Positions 32,142 to 43,349 of a stretch of 64,000 bases of DNA are shown in pieces. The position numbers were made by a program, and so were the translations under genes. Origin of the DNA: Triangularia verruculosa (taxonomy: Eukaryota; Ascomycota; Sordariomycetes; Sordariales; Podosporaceae). The notes under the pieces were generated by a model. It saw only the letters and a list, made by a program, of their open reading frames with translations. It searched no databases and was not told where the DNA came from. Each line of letters begins with the position of its first letter. Positions within the stretch are counted from its first letter, which is position 1. The stretch covers positions 159,911 through 223,910 of the forward strand of contig MU863934.1 in NCBI GenBank assembly GCA_033296885.1, given 5' to 3'.

Positions 32142-33455
32142 ATGTATCCCCTCAGAGGCCCCTTATGGTTGTTTGCCATCCTTTTCTCGTCACGAGCTTT
32201 ATCCCACCCCTCCACCGCACCTTATCTGAACACTACCACCACCGGTAACCCGAAAGTCATCCTCGATAATGACTGGAACCCCACCGCCTTCATCGCCTTC
32301 CTTCTCCCGTTGTTCTACAACTGGACGGTTCTAGGCCTGGCATCAGATACAGCCAACTCATGGGCCCTTCAAACCGGTCTTCACGGCCTTGCTTCTCTTG
32401 AGATCGCCAACTTGTCGTCTTGTATCCCCGTCTACAAGGGCTCAGATTACCCTCTTCTGCAAACAGCCCACACCTTTCAGACGTATGAGCTTCTCCACGG
32501 CGAACTACCTTGGAAGGGGGTGTTTGCCAAGGAAAACACCACCTTTGAGAAGCTAGGGAATGATCCCACCTCTGGAGACCCCAGGCGGATAGTCAAGGAG
32601 GCTTTCACCACAAAGGGATACTACGGCTACCCCAACGTCACGTTCGCGGAGGGATCAGCAGCCGAGTTCATGGTCAAAGCCGTGAGGGAGAATCCAGGTC
32701 GAGTCAGAATCTTTTCTGCCGGTGCGCTGACGAATGTTGCGCTGGCCGTGAGGCTTGATCCGGACTTTGCGAAGAATACTGCTGGGTTGTACATCATGGG
32801 GGGTTATGTTGATCGGTTTCTGGAGCAGGCGATCGGGGATGTGTTGAGGGCTGATTTGGTTTCTGACGTGAGTCAACGTGTCATATGCGGTGATGATTTG
32901 TGGTGCTGAAGACTGACAACCTTCCTGAACAGATCAACTTTATTGTGGACCCCGAAGCCACCAAGATTGCGTTGACCGCGGACTTTCCAAACATCACGCT
33001 CGTGGCTAATTCTGCCAATGGAGTGATACCGGACCAGGCGTTTCTTGACGAGCTGGTGGCTGTCAATGACAACCCTCTGAGCAGGTTGGTGAGGGCGAAC
33101 CAGCCGACGTTTCTCCCGTTCTGGGATGAGACGGCTGCGGCGGTGATGGTTGATCCTGAGGCGGTCATTCTGGATGAGGTAGAGGGTAAGTCTTTTTTCA
33201 CGTCTTTGTTTTTAAAATTCATGAGGTTTTCCTGACCGAAATGGCGGAATAGTTTATGTTGATGTTGATACATCATACCACTCGCCATTATACGGGTATA
33301 TCCGTCCATACCAGGCCGCGCTGATGCCACCTGGACTGAGAAAGGTCAAGTACATCAACAAGGTTAATGACACAAAGGTGGCCGAGATGATCAAGACAGT
33401 TGTTGAGTTCCCCCCGAAGGACTGTTCTGAGCTTGGCACTGGGGGCAAGATGTGA
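32142..33455 (+). CDS. Secreted inosine-uridine nucleoside hydrolase-like protein
   Basis: Three exons, 32142-32867, 32933-33185 and 33253-33455, in phase; 393 aa. Residues 1-21 form a signal peptide (MYPLRGPLWLFAILFSSRALS). The core starts PKVILDNDWNPTAFIAFLLPL, equivalent to the N-terminal calcium-binding Asp motif of nucleoside hydrolases. Here it is DNDWxxTxF rather than DxDxxxDD, as in the secreted fungal subgroup. Further blocks: VLGLASDTANSWALQTGLHGLASL, EFMVKAVRENPGRVRIFSAGALTNVALAVRLDP (the ALTNVA motif), GLYIMGGYVD (the IMGG motif), INFIVDPEATKIAL (NxxxDPEA motif) and MVDPEAVILD near the active-site end. The likely reaction is ribohydrolysis of extracellular purine/pyrimidine nucleosides; several N-glycosylation sites agree with secretion. 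Confidence 0.85.
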
Positions 33456-35523
33456 TTGGACTGGCTACGGGGACCTAATCCAGAACAATACCTTACTCTA
33501 CCTAAACTTAATGAACTCGGAGCCTTGGGGGTTAACCAAATCTGGCAGATGCATGTCGGCGCATCGACAGCTGTCCTTCTCAACTGCCAGCGCTGACGCT
33601 GTGATCGAAAAGGAAGGTAGTGAGCACGAGAGACTCCGCATTCAGCGCCATGGAAGTTCTCCCAATGTCACCTTTTTTTCGGTAAGACAGTTTCCCAAGG
33701 CGGCTTCGCCCCCAATGTGCGGTAACATATGCTTCCTCATCAACGACCAACGAAGAGTCTAATCACCTATGATTGAGAATATACACAGCGCCACAACGTT
33801 CCGGGATATTAGCCCGTCGCAACGGAGACGAAATGTGATGGCCATCACATCGTGTTTGGGTCAGCTGAAGTGGCACCACTTCTTCACCCGAACGCCCACT
33901 TCGGGACATGGAAACTTTTGACGCGGCCAGTCGTGGGCCGTGGGAAGCCTCATATTCTTCATCAAGATCAGGTCGCCGCCGTATACTGCTTCACTTCTAT
34001 CCCGGGTCACGACCCTGGCGCTAGGCCTTGAGCCAAGTGCGCAACAGGCACTCAAGGTTCCTAGTATAGAAGTCAAACTTGATGGACCTGTTGCCGAGCT
34101 CGGGGTTGCCGATGTCTATGTCCCCAACCACCCAATGATGTGGATGGGTTCAGGTAACATCTTAAGCTCGATTGTTGTCTAGGTCCTTTTGCTCAATCTA
34201 ACATGTTGCTTACCGGAAGCCGAGTTACAGAGCCACGGGTGTCATGACAGCAGCGAGTTTGACATCAACCACGCACTGCCGAAGGCACCTAACATATATC
34301 AACGGCATGTTCGGCCACATATCGCCGCCCACCTTCTATTGCCCTTCTAGTGTCTCGCGATGTTCATGGCCAGTCGTTACCTAGGTACCATCATGGGCCT
34401 GTGCTCAACCTTCTTTCGCTCCAGTTTATCAACAATGTGATATTTTGTCGGAGGATCATCGGCTTCATTCCCTGATCCCGGGAGATGTCTTGGCGTTGGC
34501 CGACTCCATTTCTGATTGAAACAGTCCTCGCCGCCGGTCCGCTCGCCACCACTATCCTGTTGACCAAGGGCGAGGCGATCTCCAAAAGTTCGGCGTTGGC
34601 ATTGCTCAAGCACAGGATCCCGGGCTGGGGGGAACATGGGAGCAGTAGCGAGGTGTCAATAAAACACGAGTCTCGGGTCATCCACTCTGATAAAAATACA
34701 CAATCCGCCCACAGAAAGTAGGGATACAGAGCAACGATTGGTACAAAATGCCAAGATCGTCATGATTCAGTTTGATCGGGGCAGTCAGGGGGAGACTATC
34801 GTCAGCACATGGGCCAGGGCTCAATAGGAGGTCTGAGCGGTGAAAAGTTGCCGGTTAGGTACCTAAGCACGATTTGTCAATATCATCGTATTCGATCATC
34901 TCCTCCAATCTCGCTCCTCACATGCCATCGCCAACGTCGGGAAGGCCACCAAGCTAAACAGCAACGTTAGCGACCCAATGTTGATTGGAACCTAGCCGCT
35001 AACGCCTTTTCGACCTGATTCCGAAGTCCCGGTGTCTCAGCCCTGTCCGGGGACCACTTGCCAAGCAAGTCGTTGTGTTGTGGCAGCCCTGTTCATCTCC
35101 ACTGCCCCCGGTGGTAACCAATCATCAAGCGAACCATTTACACAGACTGTGAAGACACTTTTGGTGAGCTCCTGACACTTTGAGTCAGACGGAGCATATT
35201 GTTGGCCGAACTGCGTGGCTGTCCAGGGTAGTGTATGGGCAGGCAAGTTAAGGTACCTAGAAAGCCAAGTCGCAGAGCCAGCCACATGCGGGATGTGGGC
35301 GTTTTGGCTGCAAGTTGATCACCCGTCTCATCTTATTCGAATGTCATCATCACAAGGGAGGGCGATGTATAAAATCCGAGAGAAGGCGTTCATCGCTGAT
35401 CAGCCTTCCTCTGTCTCATCCCTCAGCAACAATCTTTCATTGACCCAGTCGCTCTTTTTTTCACATCTTTTCCATCGAGATACCCGGCATCTACGCCATC
35501 ACCAACACTTATTCTAATTCATA
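33456..35523. other. Long intergenic region (2.07 kb)
   Basis: No convincing gene in any frame. It holds three palindromic TAGGTACC-type words (34377-34390, 34855-34867, 35249-35260). The right end carries the PLAC8 promoter. Confidence 0.5.
35367..35375 (+). promoter_or_regulatory. TATA box of the PLAC8 gene
   Basis: gtataaaat about 155 bp upstream of the ATG at 35524, followed by CT-rich sequence. Confidence 0.45.
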
Positions 35524-36129
35524 ATGGCCGCTTCCGCACCCGAAGCTACTTCTTCCACTCAGGCCGCAGGCCCCATCTCTGACGCTGACGTCGCCCAGTG
35601 GAAGGAAAGGTTCAACACCGTCCTCGCCGCCCCATCACAACACTTCAACTCCAGGTCCCCCGCCACCGCCCAGCCGTGGACCAACAACTTCTGGCTTTTC
35701 TTCAACCCGCTCGAGACATGTCTCATGACTTGGTGCTTGCCCTGCGTTGTGTTTGGTAGGACCCACCACAGAGCCAACAAGAGTGCGAGCTTGAAAGGGT
35801 ATGAGCCCATCAACACTTCGGTATGTTATACTCTCTCCCCAGAAATCACAAACCCGGACTAATCGTGTTATTTTTAGTGCCTTTTATTCTGTGGTGCAGG
35901 AGCTGTTTGCATGCATTGGCTTCCTATGGCGATCCAGAGAGCCGACTTCAGGGCCAAGTACAATCTCCAGGGAAGCTGCGCGGTGGATGTTGCGTTGGCA
36001 TGCTGCTGCGGCTGCTGCGACATCGTGCAGATGGATAAGGAGGCCGAGTTGAGGGCTGCTGGCGGGCTGAGCCAGACTGGGTTTCAGGAGCAGTACAAGG
36101 CGACGGAGACTATGACGGTCCCTGTCTAG
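35524..36129 (+). CDS. PLAC8 family cysteine-rich protein
   Basis: Two exons, 35524-35820 and 35878-36129, with a 57-nt intron; 182 aa. The N-terminal 45 residues are Ala/Thr/Ser-rich. Then comes the PLAC8 signature: LETCLMTWCLPCVVFGRTHHR, a spacer, CLLFCGAGAVCMHWLP, and ADFRAKYNLQGSCAVDVALACCCGCCDIVQMDKE. These are the two hydrophobic Cys-rich segments expected of the family. Plant members (FCR/PCR) are plasma-membrane proteins linked to cadmium and zinc resistance or organ size; fungal members are largely uncharacterised. Small membrane-associated protein by inference. The intron restores NTS to CLLFCG. Confidence 0.85.
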
Positions 36130-36635
36130 CAGAAGGCGTGAGATGGATACCTATGATGCTATGGTTGGTAATATGTTGATGGAATAATGGATTGCTGATG
36201 TTTGGTTTAACTATGATACCTCTGCCAGTTTAGTTACTTTCGATAATTTGATATCTTGAAATCTTCAGATCTCTCCAAAGGAGTCCTCGCGATATGACCT
36301 GTGTCTTCCAGGTTGGCCACGAAGGACCCCTGCCTGTCATGTCCAGATTGCGGGGTGAAGATCTGCAGATGAACCCTGCTAGTGCTGAGAGCTGAACTGG
36401 AACCTTGCTCGGCAATTCCACGCAGGGTCCCAATGTGGCGTCCATCCCGAGATCAACGATGAGGTTGGTGATACCTTCAACGTTCATAGATGCTGGCGGT
36501 TTGCTATGGAAAAGAGAGACTACATCTAACTCTTCAAAGGTATCATTCTTTCCAAAACTACATTTTCATCACTAATCACACTCCTTTGCCTTTCCCCCTT
36601 TGCCGTCGTTGTTCCCCTCTTTCCTGCTTTTGTTT
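36130..36635. other. Intergenic, convergent 3' flanks
   Basis: Between PLAC8 (plus) and the first ankyrin gene (minus). No other feature recognised. Confidence 0.5.
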
Positions 36636-37894
36636 TCATGTTTTCTGTTCCTGTCCCTCGCTCTCCTTCCGTTCAAGCGTTGCCAAGATTCTCGCCGCCG
36701 TCTTTCCGTGCTTATCAGGAATGCTCGGGTCGGCACCCGCTCTTACTAGTGCCTTTGCCGTTTTCCAAACCTCCTTCCTTCTGCTATCTCTCGTTTCCTT
36801 CTCCCAGTTTCTGTACGTTTGAACTAAAACAACAAGCGGCGTCCTGCCCTCTTTATCCTTCTCGTTTATCAGGTCCTTCCTCAACCCTACCTTGCGGAGT
36901 TCCCGAACCAAGAAGTCCGTCGCCCCTGCGCTTGCGGTGCTGGCAGCCATGTGCAGTGGGTTCATCCAGCCCCTGTTCCCTCTTTGAAGCAAGTCCTTCC
37001 ACCTCTCTTTATCCAACTCTCGCCTGTGGAAGCCCGACTTCTGCCTGACCTCGTCCATTCGACCTCCCTCCCCTGGCTTCACTACCGACTTCCGCTCCCG
37101 CCGTATGACACTACGCTTGATGGCCTTTATCCCTTCCACGTGGTTGTTGGCCGCAGAAATGTGCAGGCTGTTGTTACATAAACCCTCGGTGATGAACTCT
37201 GGGTTAGCCTTGTACTTGAGCAGCAAAGCCACCAGGCTTCCATTGTCTTTTTGCTCCATGTCACATGCATTATGCAATGCGGTATGCCCGCCCTTGTCGC
37301 GTGTGTCGATGTATTCTCCCTCAAGTAAAGACTTGCTGACTGAGCGAGGTGCGGACGCTGGGATCTCTTGCGCAGGGACCTTCTTGCGCACAAGTCTCTC
37401 TGGAAGCGCCTCAAAGTCCTTCTGCATGTGAAGGGTAACGTCCCTATAGCGCCACAGCGAGTTATTAGTCATTTACACTGGTCAAGAGGTGATGGACAAT
37501 AATCCGAGGTGACTTACAGCTGGATATCCTGAAGAACGCCGCTCAGTTCGTCTCTCCTTGCTTGAAGGTTGTTCAACAGTCGTTTCAAGTCGTCGGCCTT
37601 CATGATCTGAAGAAGCTTGCGGATCCTGCTCCCGTTGATCTTTTTCCCCATCCGCTTAGCTTCCAGAAGCGTCTTCTTGCATCGTTTCAAACTCTCACAG
37701 AGTTCGCTGTGCCGGTTGCTGGTGAGTGAGGAAAGCTTCCCAGACCTGATTTTGTTGCAAATTTCTTTGCAGGCCCTGACCTTCCCAGAAATACCGTCAA
37801 ACGCTTTGACAAGATCGCGTGCATCGTTCCCGACGGCTTTGTAAGTATTGGTGACATTGATCACCAACTTGCCGATCGATAGTATCAAGTCCAT
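36636..37894 (-). CDS. Ankyrin-repeat protein with STAND-like helical N-terminus (paralog 1)
   Basis: Two exons, 37518-37894 and 36636-37443, with a 74-nt intron; 394 aa. The N-terminus (MDLILSIGKLVINVTNTYKA..ARDLVKAFDGISGKV) is a helical region of the kind seen at the start of fungal STAND/NLR-like proteins. Then come divergent ankyrin repeats: GGHTALHNACDMEQKDNGSLVALLLKYKANPEF, CNNSLHISAANNHVEGIKAI, NPLHMAASTASAGATDFLVREL, EGRTPLVVLVQTY, ALVRAGADPSIPDKHGKTAARIL. The C-terminus is charged (ERKESEGQEQKT). There is no NACHT or NB-ARC domain between the two parts. It shares architecture, intron position and several blocks with the next minus-strand gene (38725-40060), so the two are tandem paralogs. 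Function unknown; a recognition or scaffold role is inference. Confidence 0.75.
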
Positions 37895-38724
37895 TTCTTT
37901 GAGGGTAATTAGTGCGTAAGGTAGTTTTGTAGAATACCACAGAAGTGAGGGAGATTTATGGCGGGTATTTAATAGGTACCTTAGGTAGTCTGTGGAAGAC
38001 AGCCTCGACGCGAGTCAGAGGAGCATGGGAAGAATAGAGCGTTCCATAGTTAGATTTATAGCCAGAAAATATTTAGCATGTTGAAGTCTTGCAGGCCTGC
38101 GGGGGCAGTGCAGCTCACTCAGCCCTGGTTGGTGTTCTTGGCTAGAGGTATGTACCTAGTGGTCAACCGCTAACAACTGCAGCATGCAGACCGATGTGAC
38201 ATGATGACCTTTAACATATGCACGCGTACATGTAGAAACGGTCAAGGCATACCACGGAGGTTCCAAGCCGATGTATCATCAACTGTAGTTCACATTCCTT
38301 GGTTTGTCCGAAACGCTTCCCTTCCAGGTATCTCACGTGTGTCTTGCCAGAGATCATCAAAGTTGCGTTAAGGGTTGATGAACTTAATGATTAGTTTGTC
38401 CCGTGCAAAAAGGTCTGAAAGGTGTATGCCCGTCTAGATCTGCCCATGGGCCACAGCTAATTGTTAGGCTCGGATCGATGGTGTGCTTTCCGTCTTGACC
38501 CCTAGTCTTGGATGCTTTAGTGTCCCTCTTTTTTTGAGTCAACGTGCAAGTCTATCAGGAAGTCATATTCCGGCTTCTTTAACTTTCCTTTTAAGTGGCG
38601 TTAGACACACAACAATTTCGCCCTTCTGTCTTGAAAAAAGAAACTACACTAGGTGTATAGAGTCTACTGTTTGCCGACATCTGCTTGACTTGTCTGAGAG
38701 ATATGTACCCCTCTGTATCGCTAA
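37895..38724. other. Intergenic between tandem ankyrin genes (0.83 kb)
   Basis: Promoter of paralog 1 and 3' flank of paralog 2. Contains TAGGTACC-type words near 37973-37990 and 38148-38160. A 192-codon plus-strand frame at 38483-39061 overlaps paralog 2 and is a shadow. Confidence 0.5.
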
Positions 38725-40060
38725 TCAATGCCTCCCCCTGTTACCTTCTCTGTCCCTCTTTGGCATCGGGGGCATTCCGAGCCCAAGCTCAGCCAGTACC
38801 CTCCTCGGCGTCTGCCCATTGTCATCCGCGATATCCGGACTAGCTCCAGCTTTGAGCAGCATCTTTGCAACTCTCCTGACCCTGTCCCTATCCCACCCTC
38901 CAGAACGCTTCACCGAGGTCAGTAGGGGTGTATTTCCTTCCTTATTCCTGCCATCAATTCCAACATGCCGCTGTAGTCCCTCTTCTTCAATCTCCCGCAG
39001 CAGAAAGCTCATGGCCTCAGGATTAACACCGAAAGCTGCCATGTGTAGCACAGTGCTGTGATGTGAGTTCTTCCATGACAGCAACGCCTTCCACCTGCCT
39101 CTTGTACCCTCATAGTAGCGGCCTGCCACCGATTGGTCAGTTGTGTGTGACCCGGTTGCAGGATGCTTTCTGGTTAGGCTATCCCTGAATGCATGCAGTG
39201 CCCCCGTATCATTCCAGTAAGAGGCAAGCTGGAGACATGTTGTTTTCTCTGTGTCCATCGGAAGCCCCGGGTCAGCTCCCCAGTCGAGTAGCGTTCTTAT
39301 GACTTTTGTTCTTTTGTTATTCACACCGGGCGCCGCACACACATCTGAGAGGGCAGCGTGGACGGTAGATGTCCGCTTGTTCATGTTCTCGGTCATTACC
39401 TGCTCATGCAACTTCTGGACCCGACGACGGGTGTCGGACGTCGCCGTTCTCTTGGGCGAGGCATCAAACTCCGGTGGAGAGTTGGAAGACACTGCTAGTA
39501 TATCGAGCGCTTTGATCATCAGCTGTTGCGTGATTTGCCTAGAGCGGTTTGAGAATTATCAGCAAAATATTGCCACATCGATATGGCGGACGTCCTCCGC
39601 GCAGGTATCCAAGTAGTGAAAAAGGAAAAAGAAACCGAAGGGCTTGAAACTCGACAACAAGGGGCACCACGACATACAACTGAATGGCCTCCGCGGTCCG
39701 ATTGAATTCACGTGCCCTCGCCCATAGGACAACCTCCGACGAGCTCGCACCACCCAGCTGAGCGAGACTGCTGGCGTGGCCACTCATCAAACTGTTTGCT
39801 TTGTTGCCGGCTTCCCAAAGGACCCCTCTGCAATCCTCCAAATTGGCCTCCAATCGGTCTGATAAGTCGGGTGGAATAGGGACACGGAACGGACCTGCGT
39901 TCAGCTGTTCTTGAATTCTTCTGCAGGCATTTACCTCGACACTGACAGTGTTGATGGCAGTGGTAAGACTCTGGCAATCAGGGATGCGGTAGGCCAGTTC
40001 GTGGTAAGTCTTCGAGAGCTTATGAGACAGACTGCTAACCGTCAGAATGAGGTCCGCCAT
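38725..40060 (-). CDS. Ankyrin-repeat protein with STAND-like helical N-terminus (paralog 2)
   Basis: Two exons, 39678-40060 and 38725-39538, with a 139-nt intron; 398 aa from the ATG at 40058-40060 (MADLILTVSSLSHKLSKTYHE), chosen because it matches the start of paralog 1 (MDLILSIGKLV). Upstream in-frame codons exist but have no counterpart. The middle carries TLLDWGADPGLPMDTEKTTCLQLA, then WKALLSWKNSHHSTVLHMAAFG, FLLREIEEEGLQ, EGNTPLLTSVKRSGGWDRDRVRRVAKMLLKAGASPDIADDNGQTPRRVLAELG. The last 130 residues align block by block with paralog 1 (WKDLLQR..LHMAAS, FLVREL, EGRTPL, ALVRAGADPSIPDKHGKTAARIL). The intron sits at the same place after a short helical N-terminus. Same comments on function. 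Confidence 0.75.
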
Positions 40061-40720
40061 TTCCCTTGTTCGTGAGTATCCAGTGTTAGCTACTGAGTTC
40101 AAAGTATGGAGGCTGGTTTGGTCAAATGCAGACCGAGGATTTGGGATGGATGGGGCGAAAGCTGTTTTCAGGGCCTTTGGGCAACTTGGGAGGGCGTTGT
40201 GTGATTGATGGGAGATTGGAACAGTGTTGGCCAGGCGGCTGTGTTGTCTCATTTCAGATAAACAGTTCTGTGATGTTGTGACACAGAGTCAGCAGTGACG
40301 TCCGCACGCCCGATCTCGGCGAGTCTGCCTCGTAGGCAATGAGGAGCGTTGGTGTTCTTGTGTCTGTGTCTGTGTCTGTGTCTGTGTCTGTGTCTGTGTC
40401 TGTGTCTGTGACAGGAGAGTCGTGCAATGACCCGCGACCTATGACCAATGGTTCACAACTTCACCTACCATAAGGACGAGGACCGTGAGGGGAAACTGGC
40501 CTTCATTACAACCAATGGACATGTTGGCACTCGAAGTCTCAGTATCGTCAGACATGGAGGTCTGATGTATCTTCTTGTGCAACATAAAATCTAATGTTTT
40601 GAGGCTCCAATCCTGGGAGCATCAGCGAACCCGTGAGCCGCAATGAGATATTACACAGACCATGATAGCCGATTGAAATGTACTGTCAACTGCTCGCAAT
40701 ATAACTGAGCATACCTGAAT
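40061..40720. other. Intergenic (0.66 kb)
   Basis: Upstream of ankyrin paralog 2 and downstream of the DUF7029-like gene. Holds the TGTGTC hexanucleotide repeat listed separately. Confidence 0.5.
40359..40410. repeat. Hexanucleotide microsatellite (TGTGTC)n, about 8.7 units
   Basis: Perfect tandem copies of TGTGTC (GACACA on the minus strand) over about 52 bp, 300-350 bp upstream of ankyrin paralog 2. Likely variable in length between strains. Confidence 0.95.
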
Positions 40721-42588
40721 TTATACAATTGCCAGGCACTGGTCTCCTTGCGGTCCAAAACCCTGGCAAAAGCCAGCAAGCTCCAGAGTATTGGCTTCCT
40801 AGTAACCAGTCAGCTAACATCGTTAAAACGCAGAAGCATGGTTACCACAACTCACCCCAAAATTCATGCCCCAGAGTGGCACATCAGCCCCTGAGGTTTT
40901 TCTTGTCAACCCTACACCGACCGAGGCCCCTAGACTAAGACTTCCCTGGAGGCCAGTCTGAAAGTTTCCACAGGCGGTGCAAGTGGTAGCTTTGTGTTGT
41001 GTCAGTTATCAACGCTAGGCGACATGGAACTCTCTTGGAAAATGGGTTAACCAACAAGTAATCGCCTTCATAGACGCGGACAGAGTTGGTGCTTTGGCCG
41101 TTATCTCGGCCGCGAAGCCTGTCTCTGCAAGATCGTCAGAACCCACAAGAGCTTGATACCGAAACCTCAACATGGCGGATACTTACCAACAACACTGACT
41201 TCGACCCCAATGCTACCTTTGAGAAAAGCCGAGGCGCGGGCTTCAACGTTCGCATCCACTTTCAGAGGCTCATCTTCGAAGGTGATCTCCCAACCACTCT
41301 TGCTCATCTTTGTCTCGCTCAAAAAGTCCAACTTTGCAGTTGATCCCTTTGGCAAGCTGGCCTTTCCGCCTAGAGTGACTCCAAGGCTCCCCTTAAGCTC
41401 GCCAAGCTCAGCACCCAAAGAGATGGCCACCGTGGGGCCCAAAGTCAACACACCAGGAATTGCAATACCCGCAGGCGAAAACTCGAAGATTGGGATACTT
41501 TGCGACAAGGCGGCACCATCCAACAAACTACCCTGAGCCTTCAGAGCAACAATAGCAGTGGCCGCAAGATCATCCGGTAGAGAGACCTCCACATTCGCTT
41601 CGGACAATTTGAACGCCTTGGCCGCGAACCTCGCCTCGATCAGCAATGATCCGGTGGTGAAGCAGCTAACACATGTAGCCGAAGCATCGATCTGGTCCCT
41701 AGACAGGGAAATCGTCTTCGCGGTGAGATTCGTCGCGAAAGGAATGGTGAAATCGGGGTTGAAGACCGGGTCGAACGGGTTCACGCCCCCAAGCGCAGGA
41801 ACAGCAGCAGCCGGGATGCCCTCAACCTTCTCCTTCACCTTCCCAATGACCTTGTCCGCCGTGTCCTTGATCTTCTCCCCGGCCTTTTTGAACCCATCCT
41901 TGATCTTGTTCCACGCATCCTTGAAGAACTGCCGCTTTTCGATGTCACTTGGCGGAATAGCCGGGCGACCGACGGTCAAGTCAAAGGTGTGGGCCGCCTT
42001 CTTCCAGGTCGTCTGCTCAACGTTTAGAATGGCGGTTTCCTTCTCGTCGTTGTAGACCAGCCCGGTGACATTGTAGATGATGCGCTCGGTGTTTGTCCCG
42101 CAAGCGCCGTCGCCGACGAGCAGAAAAAAGTGGTTGTCGGGCTTCTTGTTGACCCATTGCCAGATATCCTCCGCTTCGTCAAAGTCGGCCTCTTCGGCAA
42201 AGGTGAGCTTGAGTTCGCCGTCAGTCTCAGGGCAGCTGACTTGGGTGATGAGGTCGTCGATCAGCTCGAGATTGACGATGCTCTCGTTTTCGCCGGCGGT
42301 TTCGATGCGGAGCTTGGCAAGGGTGCCGTCTTCGCCGGACCAGTAGAGCGTTTCTTCCGATTTGAGGGAGAAGGCGGCGCGCAGTTCGCGCTTGGTGTTT
42401 CGGGGGCGGGGGAAGCGGACGGGTTTGAGAATGACAGTGTTTGGCTTTGCCAAGATGGTGTCGTCGATGGACGAGCTGACGTCGCGAGTGTCAATGATGG
42501 TGTTGGGCGCAACGTGAGGAATTGCGCCAGCAAAGACGGAAATGCTGTGCGCCAAGGCAGCAGCGAAAAGAAAGTGCAGGCGAACCAT
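40721..42588 (-). CDS. Secreted protein of DUF7029/DUF7223 type
   Basis: Four exons, 41187-42588, 41056-41124, 40856-40989 and 40721-40798, all phases consistent; 560 aa ending CLAIV. Residues 1-20 (MVRLHFLFAAALAHSISVFA) are a signal peptide. The N-terminal domain (ETLYWSGEDGTLAKLRI, LIDDLITQVSCP, IWQWVN, FFLLVGDGACG, IYNVTGLVYNDEKETAILNVEQTTWK) and the beta-rich second half (ISLSRDQIDASATCVSCFTTGSL, LLDGAALSQSIPIFEFSPAGIAIPGVLTLGPTVAISLGAELG, GLQGSLSLGASVGV, GFCQGFGPQGDQCLAIV) are the order I associate with ascomycete proteins carrying DUF7029 and DUF7223. A lysine-rich amphipathic linker (FKDAWNKIKDGFKKAGEKIKD) lies between. Function unknown; an extracellular or wall location is inferred from the signal peptide. 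The last two exons rest on splice phase and Cys-rich continuity. Confidence 0.75.
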
Positions 42589-43349
42589 GGCCTGATGATT
42601 CGAACGAAAGAATAGTAGAGAATGGAAAGAACGATTGGCAGTGACACAGCGCAAGACTTGCCCGGAAAGAAGGAACAGACCGCGATGCTTTTCACAACAC
42701 CTTGGTCCACACTGACGATGTTGAGATACCCCGATCTTACTCTAATGTCATCAAAAGTAGGGCGGCGCCCAAGTATTAAGCTTGTTTGCAACAGCCGATC
42801 CTGTTTGCCCATCATGGGAGCCAAGCCCGCATCACGGCACGCCCCTGGGTCGAGATGAAGAATCAAACGCTGCCCATCGGTTGGACTGTGGCAGCATTAA
42901 TGTCAAGGTGCCATACCAGGGGCGTTCCCCATTGACGACGCTTATTTGCTGAAGATGCTGGATCCTTTTCGTCTGATACGCCCTATGAGACGGCCAGCCC
43001 AGGATTAGCGGGGCACCGCTTGCCCCCAACTCCTGGGAACAGCTTGTTTCATCGATTTGATAGGCTGTCCTTTTGCATGTGATACACCGCAGGGTCTAGT
43101 TCGCTGCAACCTCGACCCCTGAGGAGGATCGCGATAATACGCCTATTTAGTTTCTGTCGGTACCTCAACAGGCAGGTGTCAACAGGTTCAATGCTGTCAC
43201 GATGAAGCTATACGAATCATGACAGCAGACACTTGGCCAGGCTTGGCGGCATTGAGGTTGGAGATACCAGTCATATTCGACACACGCAATGGGATTGATA
43301 GTTCCCGTTGCCGATTATCATTGCCGTTATCATTCTAGCCTGATGTATC
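42589..43349. other. Intergenic (0.76 kb)
   Basis: Promoter of the secreted DUF7029-like gene and 3' flank of the next minus-strand gene. No other feature seen. Confidence 0.5.
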
